Source of the DNA: a bacterium
GTDB taxonomy: Bacteria; Electryoneota; JAOADG01
Assembly (NCBI GenBank): GCA_030247525.1
Contig: JAOTSC010000007.1
Location: 1-42,677, forward strand
Reading direction: 5' to 3'
Length of the DNA stretch: 42,677 nt
Position numbers and translations under genes: made by a program. The stretch's first letter is position 1, and the number at the start of each line of letters is the position of its first letter. Below the pieces are notes generated by a model. It was not told the origin of the DNA and ran no database searches. It worked only from the letters and a program-made list of their open reading frames with translations. Of the stretch, positions 1 through 10,300 are shown piece by piece.

Positions 1-1615
1 CAGTTTGATCGGAGTACATTGGCGAGATACTGCCGTCGTTGGGAACCCAGATTTCAAACGAAGCGCCGCTCGCATCGCCATTGATGAGTTCAATCCATTG
101 ATGGTAACGACCGCCCGCGAGCTTGAAACGGGTCATCGGATTGTAGTGGTACACAAACGCTAACCGGGGGTCGAACTTCGTCCATTTCCCCATCTCGTGC
201 CAATACCAGCGGAGACCGTATTTCATTTCCAATTTGGGTGCCAGTTTCCAATTGTCTTGCAGATAATGAGCGATGTTCCATGAATGTCCGTTAATATCCG
301 CTTGCGTTGTCTTTTCGTTCATACTCTTCACGACAACGGAGAAGCGGTGCGCTTCGATACCAGTACGAAAGGTATGATTCGATATGCCGTGGTATTCGCC
401 ATCGGTTCGCAACATCTGGTCGTGAAATTGATTCGTGAATGCCATCATCTGTCGGCCTTCGTTGTAGATACTGAAGTCGCTTGCATAGCGGCTGTACGTG
501 TACCCGAACGTGACAAATGCATCGGTACTCACTACATGACGGAGGCGGCTGGCGAAGGTGCGATTGCCCCATTGGGTACTAATCTTGAAACGACTATCGT
601 CGTCGCCTGCCTCTACTGTCATATCGTCGAGTCCGGTGTAACCGGCAACCGTCAGTGTCGTCTTTTCATTAAAGTCCCAATTCAATTTGCCATTCGCATC
701 GTAGAAGTAGTAATCGGGAAGGTCTTTGAAATCCTCATTTTTCCGCAATGGGTCAAGAATGAAATCGAAATAGGTACGTCGTCCCGACAATGCATAGGAA
801 CCTTGCTTACCGGGTAACGGGCCTTCAATCAAGGCACGGGAGGAGACGATACCTAACGAAACGTTGCCCTTGGTTTCATTCCGGTTGCCTTCTTTCGTGA
901 CGACTTCGAGGATACTGCCGGCACGACCGCCGTACTCCGCCGAGAAACCGCCCTTCATCAGTTGTAGATGCTTGACGGCGTCGCCATTGAATGTAGAGAA
1001 AATGCCGAACATGTGCGATGGATTGTACACTGCGCTTTGATCCATCTGAATCAAACACATCGCGGAATTGCCACCGCGAACATTTAAGCCGGTGGAAATA
1101 TCCGACGTCGATTTCACACCGGGGATTGCTTGAATCATCCGTAGAATATCGACTTCTCCGGCAAGCGCCGGGATATTTTTTATGCGCTGCGATTCGATAA
1201 CGACTGAGGAAACTTTTGCGGTTTGTCGGCCTTCGTCGTTCTCTTCCCGTTCGCCGATGACTTCGATTTCCTTTTGTTGGACACCGGTAACCGCTAACTC
1301 GACATCGAGGGTTTTCACTGCATTGGCATCAAGGGTCACTGGTTTAGTGAGCACAGCATAACCCATTGCGCTAAACCGCAGGGTGTAGTTGCCAGCCGAG
1401 AGGTTACTCAAGATGTAAAAGCCATCGAGATTTGCCGGGGTGCCGATGTTGGTATTAGCAATTTGCACCGAAGCGCCGGGTATGGTCTCACGGGAAGAAT
1501 GATCGCGGACAAAGCCACGGATGGTAGCGGCTTGTACTGTCGCACCAAAGAGTATTAGAAAGAACCAGGTTAGAAGGCAAGTGTGCCTTTTCAGATTGCA
1601 GGGGATGTTTCGCAT
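1..1615 (-). CDS. TonB-dependent receptor (3' part outside window)
   Basis: Outer-membrane TonB-dependent receptor; the reading frame stays open to the window edge, so only the first 538 codons are visible and the C-terminal barrel is missing. From ATG at 1615 the protein starts MRNIPCNLKRHTCLL with a signal peptide. A carboxypeptidase-regulatory-like beta-sandwich follows (about residues 25-105; 'RGFVRDHSSRETIPGASVQI', 'LDGFYILSNL'). The plug domain (about 120-230) carries 'GLNVRGGNSAMCLIQMD', 'YNPSHMFGIFSTFNGDAVK' and 'GGFSAEYGGRAGSILEV', which are characteristic of the SusC/CirA-like family in FCB bacteria. The rest is the start of the beta-barrel. The ligand cannot be told from sequence. 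It imports or binds a substrate at the outer membrane using TonB energy. The gene lies downstream of, and in the same direction as, the secreted proteins at 1778-3741. Confidence 0.93.
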   Translation of the reverse strand, partial: MRNIPCNLKRHTCLLTWFFLILFGATVQAATIRGFVRDHSSRETIPGASVQIANTNIGTPANLDGFYILSNLSAGNYTLRFSAMGYAVLTKPVTLDANAVKTLDVELAVTGVQQKEIEVIGEREENDEGRQTAKVSSVVIESQRIKNIPALAGEVDILRMIQAIPGVKSTSDISTGLNVRGGNSAMCLIQMDQSAVYNPSHMFGIFSTFNGDAVKHLQLMKGGFSAEYGGRAGSILEVVTKEGNRNETKGNVSLGIVSSRALIEGPLPGKQGSYALSGRRTYFDFILDPLRKNEDFKDLPDYYFYDANGKLNWDFNEKTTLTVAGYTGLDDMTVEAGDDDSRFKISTQWGNRTFASRLRHVVSTDAFVTFGYTYSRYASDFSIYNEGRQMMAFTNQFHDQMLRTDGEYHGISNHTFRTGIEAHRFSVVVKSMNEKTTQADINGHSWNIAHYLQDNWKLAPKLEMKYGLRWYWHEMGKWTKFDPRLAFVYHYNPMTRFKLAGGRYHQWIELINGDASGASFEIWVPNDGSISPMYSDQT

Positions 1616-1683
1616 GGGGATCCGATCTCATAAGATTCGTATTTAACAGAAGTTGCGACATTATTACTAATGTGAAATATTCC

Positions 1684-1723
1684 GCAACCAATCATTAGTG
1701 CCACCACATTGTCGATTGGTTGC
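1684..1723. repeat. 10-bp inverted repeat between two minus-strand genes
   Basis: GCAACCAATC (1684-1693) and GATTGGTTGC (1714-1723) form a perfect 10-bp inverted repeat with a 20-nt spacer, in the 162-nt gap upstream of the TonB-dependent receptor. No T-run follows on the minus strand, so it is a poor intrinsic terminator. It could be an operator or an mRNA stem. The role is not known. Confidence 0.4.
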
Positions 1724-1777
1724 ACCGGCGAAAAGATACAAGAAAGCAAAAGAAGAGTCAAAATGAAGAATTTGTTA

Positions 1778-3328
1778 TTACTTAACAAGCAACAACGATT
1801 GGGTTGTTGAGGTGTTAACTGTCGATAACCGGACGAAGTATATACCGGAGGGAGTATTCACAAGGGATAGGGGATAGATACCATTTCTGCGGTTGGCATC
1901 ATCCAGTGAGAAGGTCGAAACTTGTCGTCCGGTACGATCAAAGAGTACACCCGTTACCGGCGATGTTGGCGGTAGGGAGAAGCGAATTGTAGTACTCCCA
2001 TTGGTTGGGTTCGGATACAGGGAAAATTGGAACGGTTGCGGTAAAATCACACCGTTTTGAGTAATTGGATCCGGTGCGGCGACATCGGGGAATACCGGTG
2101 TTGTCCGGAATGGGAAAGGATTGACAAACGCTGGTAAGGTTTGACCTAATCCACCGGGATTCAGTGGATGATTCGGTCCCGTCGGATCGCCCCAATAACA
2201 ATTCGGAGCTATGATTGAACTAAACTCAGGGACGTGATCGGGGCGAGTAGTAAACTGAATACTATTCCCGATAAAATCGGAGTTTGTTATAAAAACATGT
2301 TCCAATGAACTTGCAGAAAATCGTTGAAAAACGCTACCGCGATTTGCGATGAATCGACATGAGTCAATCAATATATCATTCGCTGCAATGCAAGTAAGAA
2401 TATTATCGGAAAAGAGGCATCGATCAAGTTTCAGAGTACTATTCGCTTCAATGATGGAGGTTTGTGCATTGAAACAATATCGAAAAATTGACTGAGCGAT
2501 AATTACCGTGTCGGTGTTTTGTGTTACGCGGATAATCCCGTAATTCGTAGTTGCTTGGCAAGAATCAAAAGTGACATCACGAATGAGTTGTGTTCCCCCT
2601 GTTCCGTTGTAACCGACGAATAATCCACGGGTACCAAAATGTTTAAAATTGCTTCTGTTGATCGAAAATTCACCGCCAAAAAAGAACACTTCACCAAACA
2701 CCGATGCGACACAATTATTGATTGTTAACAACCCATCCCCAACTGCTACAAGCGCGATTCCGCTCGTTGTTCTACCGCTCATGTAACATCTTTCGAACGT
2801 GGTTGTACAACTATCACTTCGAAGCAGTGGCAAATGTCCTGAAGTATCAGCAAAGATGAATTGACAATCGCTTGCGTAGAATGTGTTCGCATCCAGAAAC
2901 AACCCACCGAAGAAGTTGTTAGTACTTCCAAACTCACCTTCAACCAAGCAATGGTTCAAATGAACTTCTGACCCTATACCGGTGAATACTCCTGCAGTAA
3001 AATACGGCGTTGTTGGAGGAAGAAAACGCAATCCGGAAAAAGTAATACGACAATGGTCTGCACGAATCCGGTTGTTTTCCACGCGCCAAGTTGTATTCAA
3101 AATATCATTGGAATCGGAAGAGAATATCCATCGTGAGGCGATTGTAACATGTATCGGGATTACTACACCAGTTTGATAATCATTCGGAGCCAATAGTACG
3201 GTGTCTTCCGGATTCGCTGCCGATATGGCTGTTAGAATTGATGCGTACTCCTCTGGAACGCGCCGAATCATAGCCTGCGTGTCGATACAAAGGAAAATGA
3301 TTAATATTATTGAGAATATGCCATTCAT
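1778..3328 (-). CDS. Secreted right-handed beta-helix protein with type IX-like sorting tail
   Basis: Predicted extracellular parallel beta-helix protein of unknown substrate. The ATG at 3328 (MNGIFSIILIIFLCIDTQA) gives a clean signal peptide; a GTG two codons upstream (3334) is the alternative. After it comes 'RRVPEEYASILTAISAANPEDTVLL', the typical opening of right-handed beta-helix (NosD/pectate-lyase-like) proteins. Irregular coils follow, with recurring 'I..C.F', 'I.NC' and 'L.RCLFSDN' strands up to about residue 400. The last 80 residues are a type A sorting-like domain: 'FSLYPNPTNGSTTIRF', 'GVLFDRTGRQVSTF', 'PSGIYFVRLS' and the final 'LLLVK'. In Bacteroidota such tails direct type IX secretion; here that is inferred from similarity. 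Neighbouring genes are also exported. No catalytic residues are recognisable. Confidence 0.85.
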   Translation of the reverse strand: MNGIFSIILIIFLCIDTQAMIRRVPEEYASILTAISAANPEDTVLLAPNDYQTGVVIPIHVTIASRWIFSSDSNDILNTTWRVENNRIRADHCRITFSGLRFLPPTTPYFTAGVFTGIGSEVHLNHCLVEGEFGSTNNFFGGLFLDANTFYASDCQFIFADTSGHLPLLRSDSCTTTFERCYMSGRTTSGIALVAVGDGLLTINNCVASVFGEVFFFGGEFSINRSNFKHFGTRGLFVGYNGTGGTQLIRDVTFDSCQATTNYGIIRVTQNTDTVIIAQSIFRYCFNAQTSIIEANSTLKLDRCLFSDNILTCIAANDILIDSCRFIANRGSVFQRFSASSLEHVFITNSDFIGNSIQFTTRPDHVPEFSSIIAPNCYWGDPTGPNHPLNPGGLGQTLPAFVNPFPFRTTPVFPDVAAPDPITQNGVILPQPFQFSLYPNPTNGSTTIRFSLPPTSPVTGVLFDRTGRQVSTFSLDDANRRNGIYPLSLVNTPSGIYFVRLSTVNTSTTQSLLLVK

Positions 3329-3366
3329 ACGCACCCATTCTCAGAACAGCCGAAGTAACCGAAAGA

Positions 3367-3741
3367 CTACTCGACTTGCCAATGAACCATTGCATCCAAA
3401 TTGGTTGGATTGCTAATGTTAGTCGATTGTAATGTGTATGTTCCAGTGGTAGGAAACATAAAATAATATGTTTCGTCGGAGGTTGACCCAGTCTTCAAAG
3501 TGAAATCTTTAACCGACACCCCATCTTTTATCACTTTGCAATGTACTGTTGCTCCCGATTGGGTGTGAACCATATCAAGAGTGGCTCGATAATTTGAATT
3601 GGCAGAAACCTGCTCGTTGTCGTTGCAGGTAACACCATATTGATCCATGAACTGCTCACAGATTGTCGTCCATGCCCACGCCACGCCTACAAAAATAACA
3701 ACTGCGAGGCTTGACAAAAGAATTACTCGGTACTTCTTCAT
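3367..3741 (-). CDS. Small secreted protein of unknown function
   Basis: A 124-residue exported protein. The frame is open further upstream to 3852, but the ATG at 3741 is preceded by a strong Shine-Dalgarno (AGGAGGTGGTT directly before the ATG) and begins MKKYRVILLSSLAVVIFVGVA, a classic signal peptide ending ...AWA, so the longer start is rejected. The mature part is about 100 residues with three cysteines (ICEQ, VTCND, VHCKV), is rich in Thr/Ser and alternating hydrophobics ('YYFMFPTTGTYTLQS'), and looks like a single all-beta (immunoglobulin-like) domain. I do not recognise a family. It lies 38 nt upstream of the beta-helix protein on the same strand and may be co-transcribed with it. Confidence 0.8.
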   Translation of the reverse strand: MKKYRVILLSSLAVVIFVGVAWAWTTICEQFMDQYGVTCNDNEQVSANSNYRATLDMVHTQSGATVHCKVIKDGVSVKDFTLKTGSTSDETYYFMFPTTGTYTLQSTNISNPTNLDAMVHWQVE

Positions 3742-3949
3742 AACCACCTCCTGGTTTGCGATGGAAACATTTCCATCAGGAGAAGGATACAAAAAAAAAA
3801 AACAGCAAAGGCAAGGATAAATGACTGTTTTGCTCAACTTACCTGTAAACAAATAATTACGAATTATTAGGCATGACTGAAGCTCATTGGTACCCAGTAA
3901 TATCCCTCAACTTTGTTCGGGTGTCAAGCGAATTGTGACAAATCCGAAA

Positions 3950-6739
3950 CTAATGCGCCTCCAACCAATTGTTCCCTACCCCTAAGTCGGCAACCAACGG
4001 AACATCGAGCGCGACTGCCTGTTCCATTTCCCGTTTCACCAATTCGGATAGTTCGTCCAGTTCCTCCGGCGGCGTTTCAAATACCAATTCGTCGTGGACA
4101 GTAAGCAGCATTTTCGCTTGGAAATGTTTCTCGAGACGCAACTTTTCCAATTTTGCATCGACATTGATCATCGCAATTTTTAACACATCGGCAGCAGTTC
4201 CCTGAATCGGAGTATTGATGGCAATCCGTTCGGCAAATTCTCGGGTCGCCCGGTTGTCGGCATGGATTTCGGGGATCGGACGTTTCCGACCATAGAGAGT
4301 GGCGACATAACCATGTTCGCGGGCAAAATCGACCGTAGAATCCATGTAAGCCCGCACGCCAGGGTACGTTGCGAAATAATTTTTACGGAAGGATTTTGCC
4401 TCATCCATTGGAATACTGAGCGCTTCCGATAAACCAAAATCGGTTTGCCCATAGATGATACCGAAATTCACCCCTTTTGCGACGCTCCGTTGTTCGCGGG
4501 TCACTTCGCTCAGTGGAATGCCAAATACTTTTGCCGCCGTTGCCGCGTGAATATCCAACCCAAGTTTGAACGCTTCCCGCAAAGTCTCATCACCGGAAAG
4601 GTGCGCCATCAGCCGCAATTCGATTTGACTGTAATCCGCCGAAAGAATTTTCCAACCGTCGTGTCCGGCAACAAACGCCGTGCGGATGAGCGCCCCCTCT
4701 TCGCTGCGAATCGGAATATTCTGCAAGTTGGGATCGGTGCTGGAAAGCCGTCCGGTCGAGGCGACTGCTTGATTGAAACTGGTGTGGACGCGACCGGTTG
4801 TTGGATTGATCAGTTTCGGCAGCGCATCGACGTAGGTACCGCGCAATTTCGACAGCATCCGGTAACGCAGGACCAGTCCGGGAATTGGAATCGAGGGGTC
4901 CTGATGGGTTAATTTCTGCAATACATCTTCATCGGTCGAATAGCCGGTTTTCGTTTTACGCACCGGTTTCAATTTTAATTCTTCAAAGAGAATCTTAGCG
5001 AGCTGTGCCGGACTGCCGAGATTGAATGGGTGACCCACCAGCCGATGCACTTCCGCCTCGAGTTTCATTTGCTCCGAGGCGAAAGTGTGGGACAATTGCG
5101 CGAGAACATGGGGATCGATCCGGATGCCGGTACGCTCGATCCGGTAGAGTACTTTCGCAAGCGGCAGTTCGATCTCATCTTGGAGGTGCGTCAACTTTTC
5201 TTCTTCCAACCGTTCCCGCAGCAAAATTGCCAACCGCCGGGTGTAGTCGGCGTCTTCACCGGCATATTCGGTAATTTTCTCGATTGGAACATCAACCATC
5301 GAACGTTGATTTTTTCCGCTGCCGATGAGCGCTTCGGTCGGAATTTTGGGGAGATTGAGATATTTCTGCGACAATAAATCGATGCCGTGAGAACGCGAAT
5401 TCGGATCGAGTAAATAACTCATCAGCATCGGATCATCGCTCCAGCCCGCCACCTCGACGCCGCAATGATAGAAAATTAGCGCATCGTATTTGAAATTCTG
5501 TCCGCATTTCCGTTTCGCGGGATTCTCGAGCCAAGGCCTCAACTGCTCGATTACGAACGATTGTGCCGGCAATTTTCTTCGCGAGGATAATTCGCCAAAC
5601 AACGACCCTTCCACGATGGTTGCGTTCTCCTCGGTTTGCTCCGAAGAGAACCCTTCAAACGATGGGAGATGGACAAACCAAGCGTGTTGCGGGCGAATAC
5701 TGATAGAAATCCCAACTAGATTTGCTTGATTGGGATCGAGTCCGGTTGTTTCGGTATCGAGTGCGGCAAAATCGGCGGAATCCAACTCCTGTATCATCGC
5801 CTCCAACTGAGCGACTGTATTCACCGTTTCGTAATGGCGTTCTTCGGCAGTTGCATCGCTGGAGGTCGCTGCCACGACTTTTTTGAGGAGTGCACGGAAC
5901 CCCAATTCATTCAGGAGTTGTTGCAAATCGCTGCCGGCGAATGGCCCGAATGTTAGCGCAGAAATATCGTCGGGCACCGGCGCATCGAATCGTAACTCAA
6001 CCAAAAAACGCGACAGTTTTGCTTGTTCGCTATTTGCGGCAATAGTCTCCCGCCACGACTTTTTCTCGATTTTCTCGACATCGGACAGAATGTTATCGAG
6101 TGAACCAAACGTTTTCAGTAACTCAGTGGCGGATTTATCGCCGATTTTTGGAATGCCGGGCACGTTATCGCTGGTGTCGCCGACCATTGCGAGCCAATCG
6201 CCGAGTCGTTCCGGGGGTATCCCATATTTCTCCTGCACCGAGGCGGCGGTGATTTCGTTCCATTGCCCGGCGGTGGTACGCGAAGGGGAGAGAATGCGAA
6301 TTTTCTCGAATTGTAATAATTGCGCAAGGTCTTTATCGGCGGAGACGATAATCGGCTCGAATCCTTCCTTGGCGGCGCGGGTGGCGAGGGTTGCCATTAA
6401 GTCGTCGGCTTCGAAGCCGGGCGCTTGCAATACTTTGATGCGCATCGTCTCCAGCAATTGATACAAGAGCGGTACTTGGGTCTGCAAATCTTCCGGCATC
6501 TCGTCGCGGGTCGCTTTATATTCTCCATAGGCTTCGTGGCGAAAAGTCGGTTCCGGGGTATCGGTGCATACGACTAAGAGGTCGGGCTGCTCGCGCTCGA
6601 TTAATGCGAAGAGGGTATTGACGAAGCCATACAGCGCGGCGACATTCATCCCTCGCGGCGTTGTGAGCGGCATTCGCGCCATCGCAAAGTAACTGCGGTA
6701 GAGTCCCGCCATCGCATCGATTACAAGAAGTTTCGGCAT
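3950..6739 (-). CDS. polA: DNA polymerase I
   Basis: Replication and repair polymerase (Okazaki-fragment processing, excision repair), 929 residues, the usual length. Three domains are visible. The 5'-3' flap nuclease (about 1-290) has 'APGFEADDLMATLA', 'SADKDLAQLL' and 'GDTSDNVPGIPKIG'. The 3'-5' proofreading exonuclease (about 300-510) has intact ExoI 'FAALDTETTGLD' (D328, E330), ExoII 'CGQNFKYD' and ExoIII 'YAGEDADYTRR', so proofreading should be active. The family-A polymerase domain has motif A 'SADYSQIELRLMAHL', motif B 'RSVAKGVNFGIIYG' and motif C 'TVHDELVFE'. The stop is a normal TAG, which matters for judging the amber codon in pstC. It is transcribed divergently from the DUF3467 gene across a 158-nt gap. 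Nothing is missing. Confidence 0.98.
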   Translation of the reverse strand: MPKLLVIDAMAGLYRSYFAMARMPLTTPRGMNVAALYGFVNTLFALIEREQPDLLVVCTDTPEPTFRHEAYGEYKATRDEMPEDLQTQVPLLYQLLETMRIKVLQAPGFEADDLMATLATRAAKEGFEPIIVSADKDLAQLLQFEKIRILSPSRTTAGQWNEITAASVQEKYGIPPERLGDWLAMVGDTSDNVPGIPKIGDKSATELLKTFGSLDNILSDVEKIEKKSWRETIAANSEQAKLSRFLVELRFDAPVPDDISALTFGPFAGSDLQQLLNELGFRALLKKVVAATSSDATAEERHYETVNTVAQLEAMIQELDSADFAALDTETTGLDPNQANLVGISISIRPQHAWFVHLPSFEGFSSEQTEENATIVEGSLFGELSSRRKLPAQSFVIEQLRPWLENPAKRKCGQNFKYDALIFYHCGVEVAGWSDDPMLMSYLLDPNSRSHGIDLLSQKYLNLPKIPTEALIGSGKNQRSMVDVPIEKITEYAGEDADYTRRLAILLRERLEEEKLTHLQDEIELPLAKVLYRIERTGIRIDPHVLAQLSHTFASEQMKLEAEVHRLVGHPFNLGSPAQLAKILFEELKLKPVRKTKTGYSTDEDVLQKLTHQDPSIPIPGLVLRYRMLSKLRGTYVDALPKLINPTTGRVHTSFNQAVASTGRLSSTDPNLQNIPIRSEEGALIRTAFVAGHDGWKILSADYSQIELRLMAHLSGDETLREAFKLGLDIHAATAAKVFGIPLSEVTREQRSVAKGVNFGIIYGQTDFGLSEALSIPMDEAKSFRKNYFATYPGVRAYMDSTVDFAREHGYVATLYGRKRPIPEIHADNRATREFAERIAINTPIQGTAADVLKIAMINVDAKLEKLRLEKHFQAKMLLTVHDELVFETPPEELDELSELVKREMEQAVALDVPLVADLGVGNNWLEAH

Positions 6740-6897
6740 CGTTTTCCCGGTTAGATTTGTTAGAAAGGTACGCGGAAATTTGCTTGGAAGATAGTTTCGC
6801 GGTACGTTATCTCCGATTTGTTATTAACAATTCGTCAAAATTCATGAAAGTAGGGGATTCGTTCGCGAGTTGCCCGACTAAACCAGGAGATAAAACC

Positions 6898-7209
6898 ATG
6901 AGCAATGGAGTTACCCCCCCGCAAGCGCCGGGACAGCAAGTAACCATCGAACTCGACGAGAAAATCGGCGAGGGAATTTATTCCAATTTGGTGTTGATTA
7001 CTCACTCGAATGCAGAATTTGTGTTGGATTTCACCCGCCTGCTGCCGGGTCTACCGAAAGCGAAAGTGCAGTCGCGGATTATTTTGGCTCCGCCTCATGC
7101 GAAAGCGTTACTGAATGCCCTCGAAGAGAACATCAAGCGGTATGAAGAACAATTCGGAACGATCCAAGCCGGTGGTGCGCAAGGTGACCGTCAATTCGGT
7201 TTTAAATAA
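6898..7209 (+). CDS. DUF3467 family protein
   Basis: Small cytosolic protein of 103 residues in the DUF3467 family, which is widespread in bacteria and has no established function. The open frame extends back to 6757, but the ATG at 6898 is preceded by AGGAG eight bases away (ccAGGAGATAAAACC) and starts MSNGVTPPQAPGQQVTIELDE, so I take that start. Family hallmarks are 'YSNLVLITHSNAEFVLDF', 'LPGLPKAKVQSRIILAP' and 'HAKALLNALEENIKRYEEQFG'. The fold is expected to be alpha/beta with no signal peptide. It is divergent from polA and followed by two terminator-like hairpins. Confidence 0.92.
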   Translation: MSNGVTPPQAPGQQVTIELDEKIGEGIYSNLVLITHSNAEFVLDFTRLLPGLPKAKVQSRIILAPPHAKALLNALEENIKRYEEQFGTIQAGGAQGDRQFGFK

Positions 7210-7234
7210 AACTCAATTGTATCAAATCCAATGG

Positions 7235-7257
7235 TACGGGATTGGAATCCCGTAACC
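7235..7257. repeat. Palindromic element, ACGGG/CCCGT subtype
   Basis: Hairpin ACGGGATT-GG-AATCCCGT followed by AACC. The same architecture with a different but still paired stem occurs at 14537-14558 (ACGGGCTT/AAGCCCGT) and 40926-40947, each followed by AAC. It lies in the 187-nt gap after the DUF3467 gene. Confidence 0.7.
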
Positions 7258-7288
7258 ACCAACTCGGGTTAACCACTCATGAAAAGTT

Positions 7289-7322
7289 GTAGGGGCGTAA
7301 AGCATACGCCCCTATTTATTTT
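7289..7322 (+). terminator. Palindrome of the GTAGGGGCG family acting as likely terminator
   Basis: GTAGGGGCGTA, loop AAGC, then TACGCCCCTA, followed by ATTTATTTT. It forms a 9-10 bp GC-rich stem with a T-rich tail on the plus strand, 80 nt after the DUF3467 stop. Its outer sequence matches the interspersed palindrome family found elsewhere in the window, so a repeat may have been recruited as terminator. Confidence 0.6.
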
Positions 7323-7343
7323 GCATAACTCGCAACATGAAAC

Positions 7344-7380
7344 GAGCGGTGCACCGAAGGCACACCGCTCATTTCTTTTC
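7344..7380. terminator. Hairpin between convergent genes
   Basis: GAGCGGTG (7344-7351) pairs with CACCGCTC (7363-7370) and is followed by ATTTCTTTTC. It lies 17 nt past the stop of the minus-strand SBBP protein and also downstream of DUF3467. It is probably a shared terminator; the T-rich tail favours plus-strand transcripts. Confidence 0.55.
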
Positions 7381-7396
7381 GAGAGAGGAGAGCGAA

Positions 7397-10300
7397 CTAC
7401 TTTACGAACATCACTTTTCTCGTTGTTGTGAATTTTTGGGTATCAAGCCGGAGGAAGTATATCCCGGAAGAAAGTTGCGATGCATGATATACCATGCGAT
7501 ACGTATTCGCAGCTAACTGCCGGTCGACCAACCGCGCCACCTCTTTCCCTTGGACATCGTACAACGCGAGCCGCACATAACCGGCGTCGCGGATGGCAAA
7601 CCGAATCTCCGTGCTTGCATTAAATGGATTCGGATAATTCTGCATCAGTGCATACTTCAGCGGGACAATTCCAATCGCATGGGGCGAAGGAGTCGCACTG
7701 GCGATTATTGGATTGATATGTTCGTTTCCATCGAGGTTTACATCGGCTAACCGGTAGTAATAGGTCACATCATTCGTTACCCGGGAGTCGGTCCAGGTGT
7801 AGCGATACGGCTCCGGTGAAGTGCCGCGTCCGGGAAGCATAGTAACCAGTTCGCCGATGACGTTCCGGTCAGTCGAACGGTAGACGCGATAGAAACCGTT
7901 GTTCAATTCGCTTTCCACCTGCCACGAGAGAACCACACTGCGATCCGACCCGGCTGCTGTGAAAGAAGAGAGTTCCACCGGAAGGACGCCGGAATTTCCT
8001 AATGCCCAAATCGAAAAGTGGTTCAGTCCGGTGATCGTCATTTCATAGATGCCACTCGGTACCGGGGCGACTTCGGTGACGGTTCCAGCAGCGAGTACCC
8101 AAGTCACCCCGCCATCGGTGGTATATCCTGCTATCAGCGGTGGTGAGGCATGAACCGGATCGGCAATGCCCACTGGGAGATCGGCGGCAGTAAACCGAAG
8201 GATAAGTGTAGCATTGACAAAATTGTTATCGGATGCTTCAATCGTCCAAAATCGGGAGATCGTGTTCTCGACCGGGAATTGGACAGCATGGACTTCTAAC
8301 GGGCGTTCCGTAGTATAGGATGCGGTAACACTTCCGGGATTATGCCGTGCCGGGGCCTGATTGGGAAATGCTAATTCAACTGGAGGTTCACCGCCGGTGT
8401 TCGGGTCCGGTGGAAAAGTCGGGGTAAACTCGACCCCACTATTATCGCCATTAGGATTGGTTGAACTTGCGGTAGCGCCATTGCTCCATGCTTCCATGAC
8501 ATTTGCCGTGAGCGTAAAGTAATATGGCGTCCGGAGCGCATCCTGATTAGTAAACCGGATGTTTGTGATTTGAACACCCATCGAATCAGCCTGAAACCTG
8601 ATGGTGAACTGTGCTGTATCTCCGTTTGCTAATACTTGTGTCGGAACATCCCCAAGAAATGAGAACAGCGTCGAGTCGGAGCCATAAATCTCGAAATCCG
8701 TCAACGAAGATTGCATATCACCAGTATTCGTAATGATGAAGGTTTGATCGATGGTAGAGCCGATAGCTATGTTACCCATGCTCTTGCCACTACCTACCCC
8801 GACCGGCATCTCACCCATCGTAACTTCAATCTGAGCATAACGGTAATCCAGTACCGTGACGTAAATATCGTTATTCGTCCCCGAAAACGTGGGATCGTAG
8901 GCATCAGGTGTGGTGGGGAAATCGGCATAATCGTTGTTTCCAGCCAACAACATTCCCGATGGGTTATAGGGAGCAACCAGTTGAACATCGGAGTCCCACT
9001 GACTACTGCCGAGATAAGTACTATAGAGCAATTGGTTATTGCTATTGAATCTTGCTGCGAATAAATCGGCTTGTCCGGATAGTGATGTTTGGACGGCATT
9101 GGGAGTAACCGGCAATCCTGTACCGTAGGTAACGCCCCCAATCAGTAACCCGCCAACACCATCAGGTGCTACTCTTTGAATGTTGTCACTGGAACCGGAA
9201 CAACCGAAGTAAGAACAGTATTCAATAGTAGTGAGGTCCTCACTCAGTCGCACGATCAAGCCATCGCCACTACCACTGCGGGCAGTTTGATAGGCATTTC
9301 CGGTAACCGGAACGTCAAGACTTGTTGTACCACCTACCAAAGTGATGGAACCATTTCCAGTTGCGATAGCATCGGAGAAATCGTCCATACCGCTAAAGCC
9401 GAAGTACGTGCTGGCAATAACTTGTCCGGTAGATAGATTAAACTTCGTTACATAACCATCGTTAATATTGGCTGGGTTCTGGGTTGTCTGGTAGGCACCG
9501 GCCGTTGTAGCTACTGTATAGACGTCATCGACTCCGCCGATGAGTGATGCAACATCATTCCCATGATAAACGATTTCACTGGCGGCAACGGAAAAGAAAG
9601 TACTGTATGATAGTGTTGCACCATCATTCGTGAGATAGGAAAAGAAGTTGTACCAATTGTTCGGACGCCACGGTTGATAAGCATTGGGTGTCGTCGGAAA
9701 GGCATTATCATTGGTCGTTGCAAACACCATCACGCCGCCATATCCGTCCGTCTCAACGTCCCATCCTTCTTCCAGATTATCCGCACCAAGATATGTGCTG
9801 AAGATTAGGCCATTTCCCCAAGAATTCAGATGCAATACGAAGACGTCATAGCTGACATGTGGGTCTCGCTGATAAACACCTGGAGTGGTGGGAAAGTTAT
9901 TGACTTGTCCGGGAATCCAAGTGGAACCGGTTACAAATACTCCCCCGGTGTTGTCATCACACATCCCATAGGCGTAATCTGCGCCAGCACCACCGATGTA
10001 AGTGCTATAGACCAACGAACTACCGGTGCCACTCAATTTCGTGACAAAGACATCTACCCCACCATTAGAAAATATGTCATAACTTCCGAGTGTAACCGGA
10101 AAGGTCGATGAGGAAGTGTAGCCGGACATAATTGCGCTATTGCCAACGGCTTCGGCATCATGCACGACTTCGAATACATTCGGGTCACCAACGGCAGTGC
10201 TAAAAACGAATGGATCAATAACTAATTGCTTCGAGTGGTCATACCCATCCGGCAAAGATAAACCCACAACATATTCTTCCAGTAGAACAAAGCTTGCCCG

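Noticed and set aside
284-817. 177-codon plus-strand frame
   Set aside because: Antisense to the open reading frame of the TonB-dependent receptor, which has clear family motifs on the minus strand.
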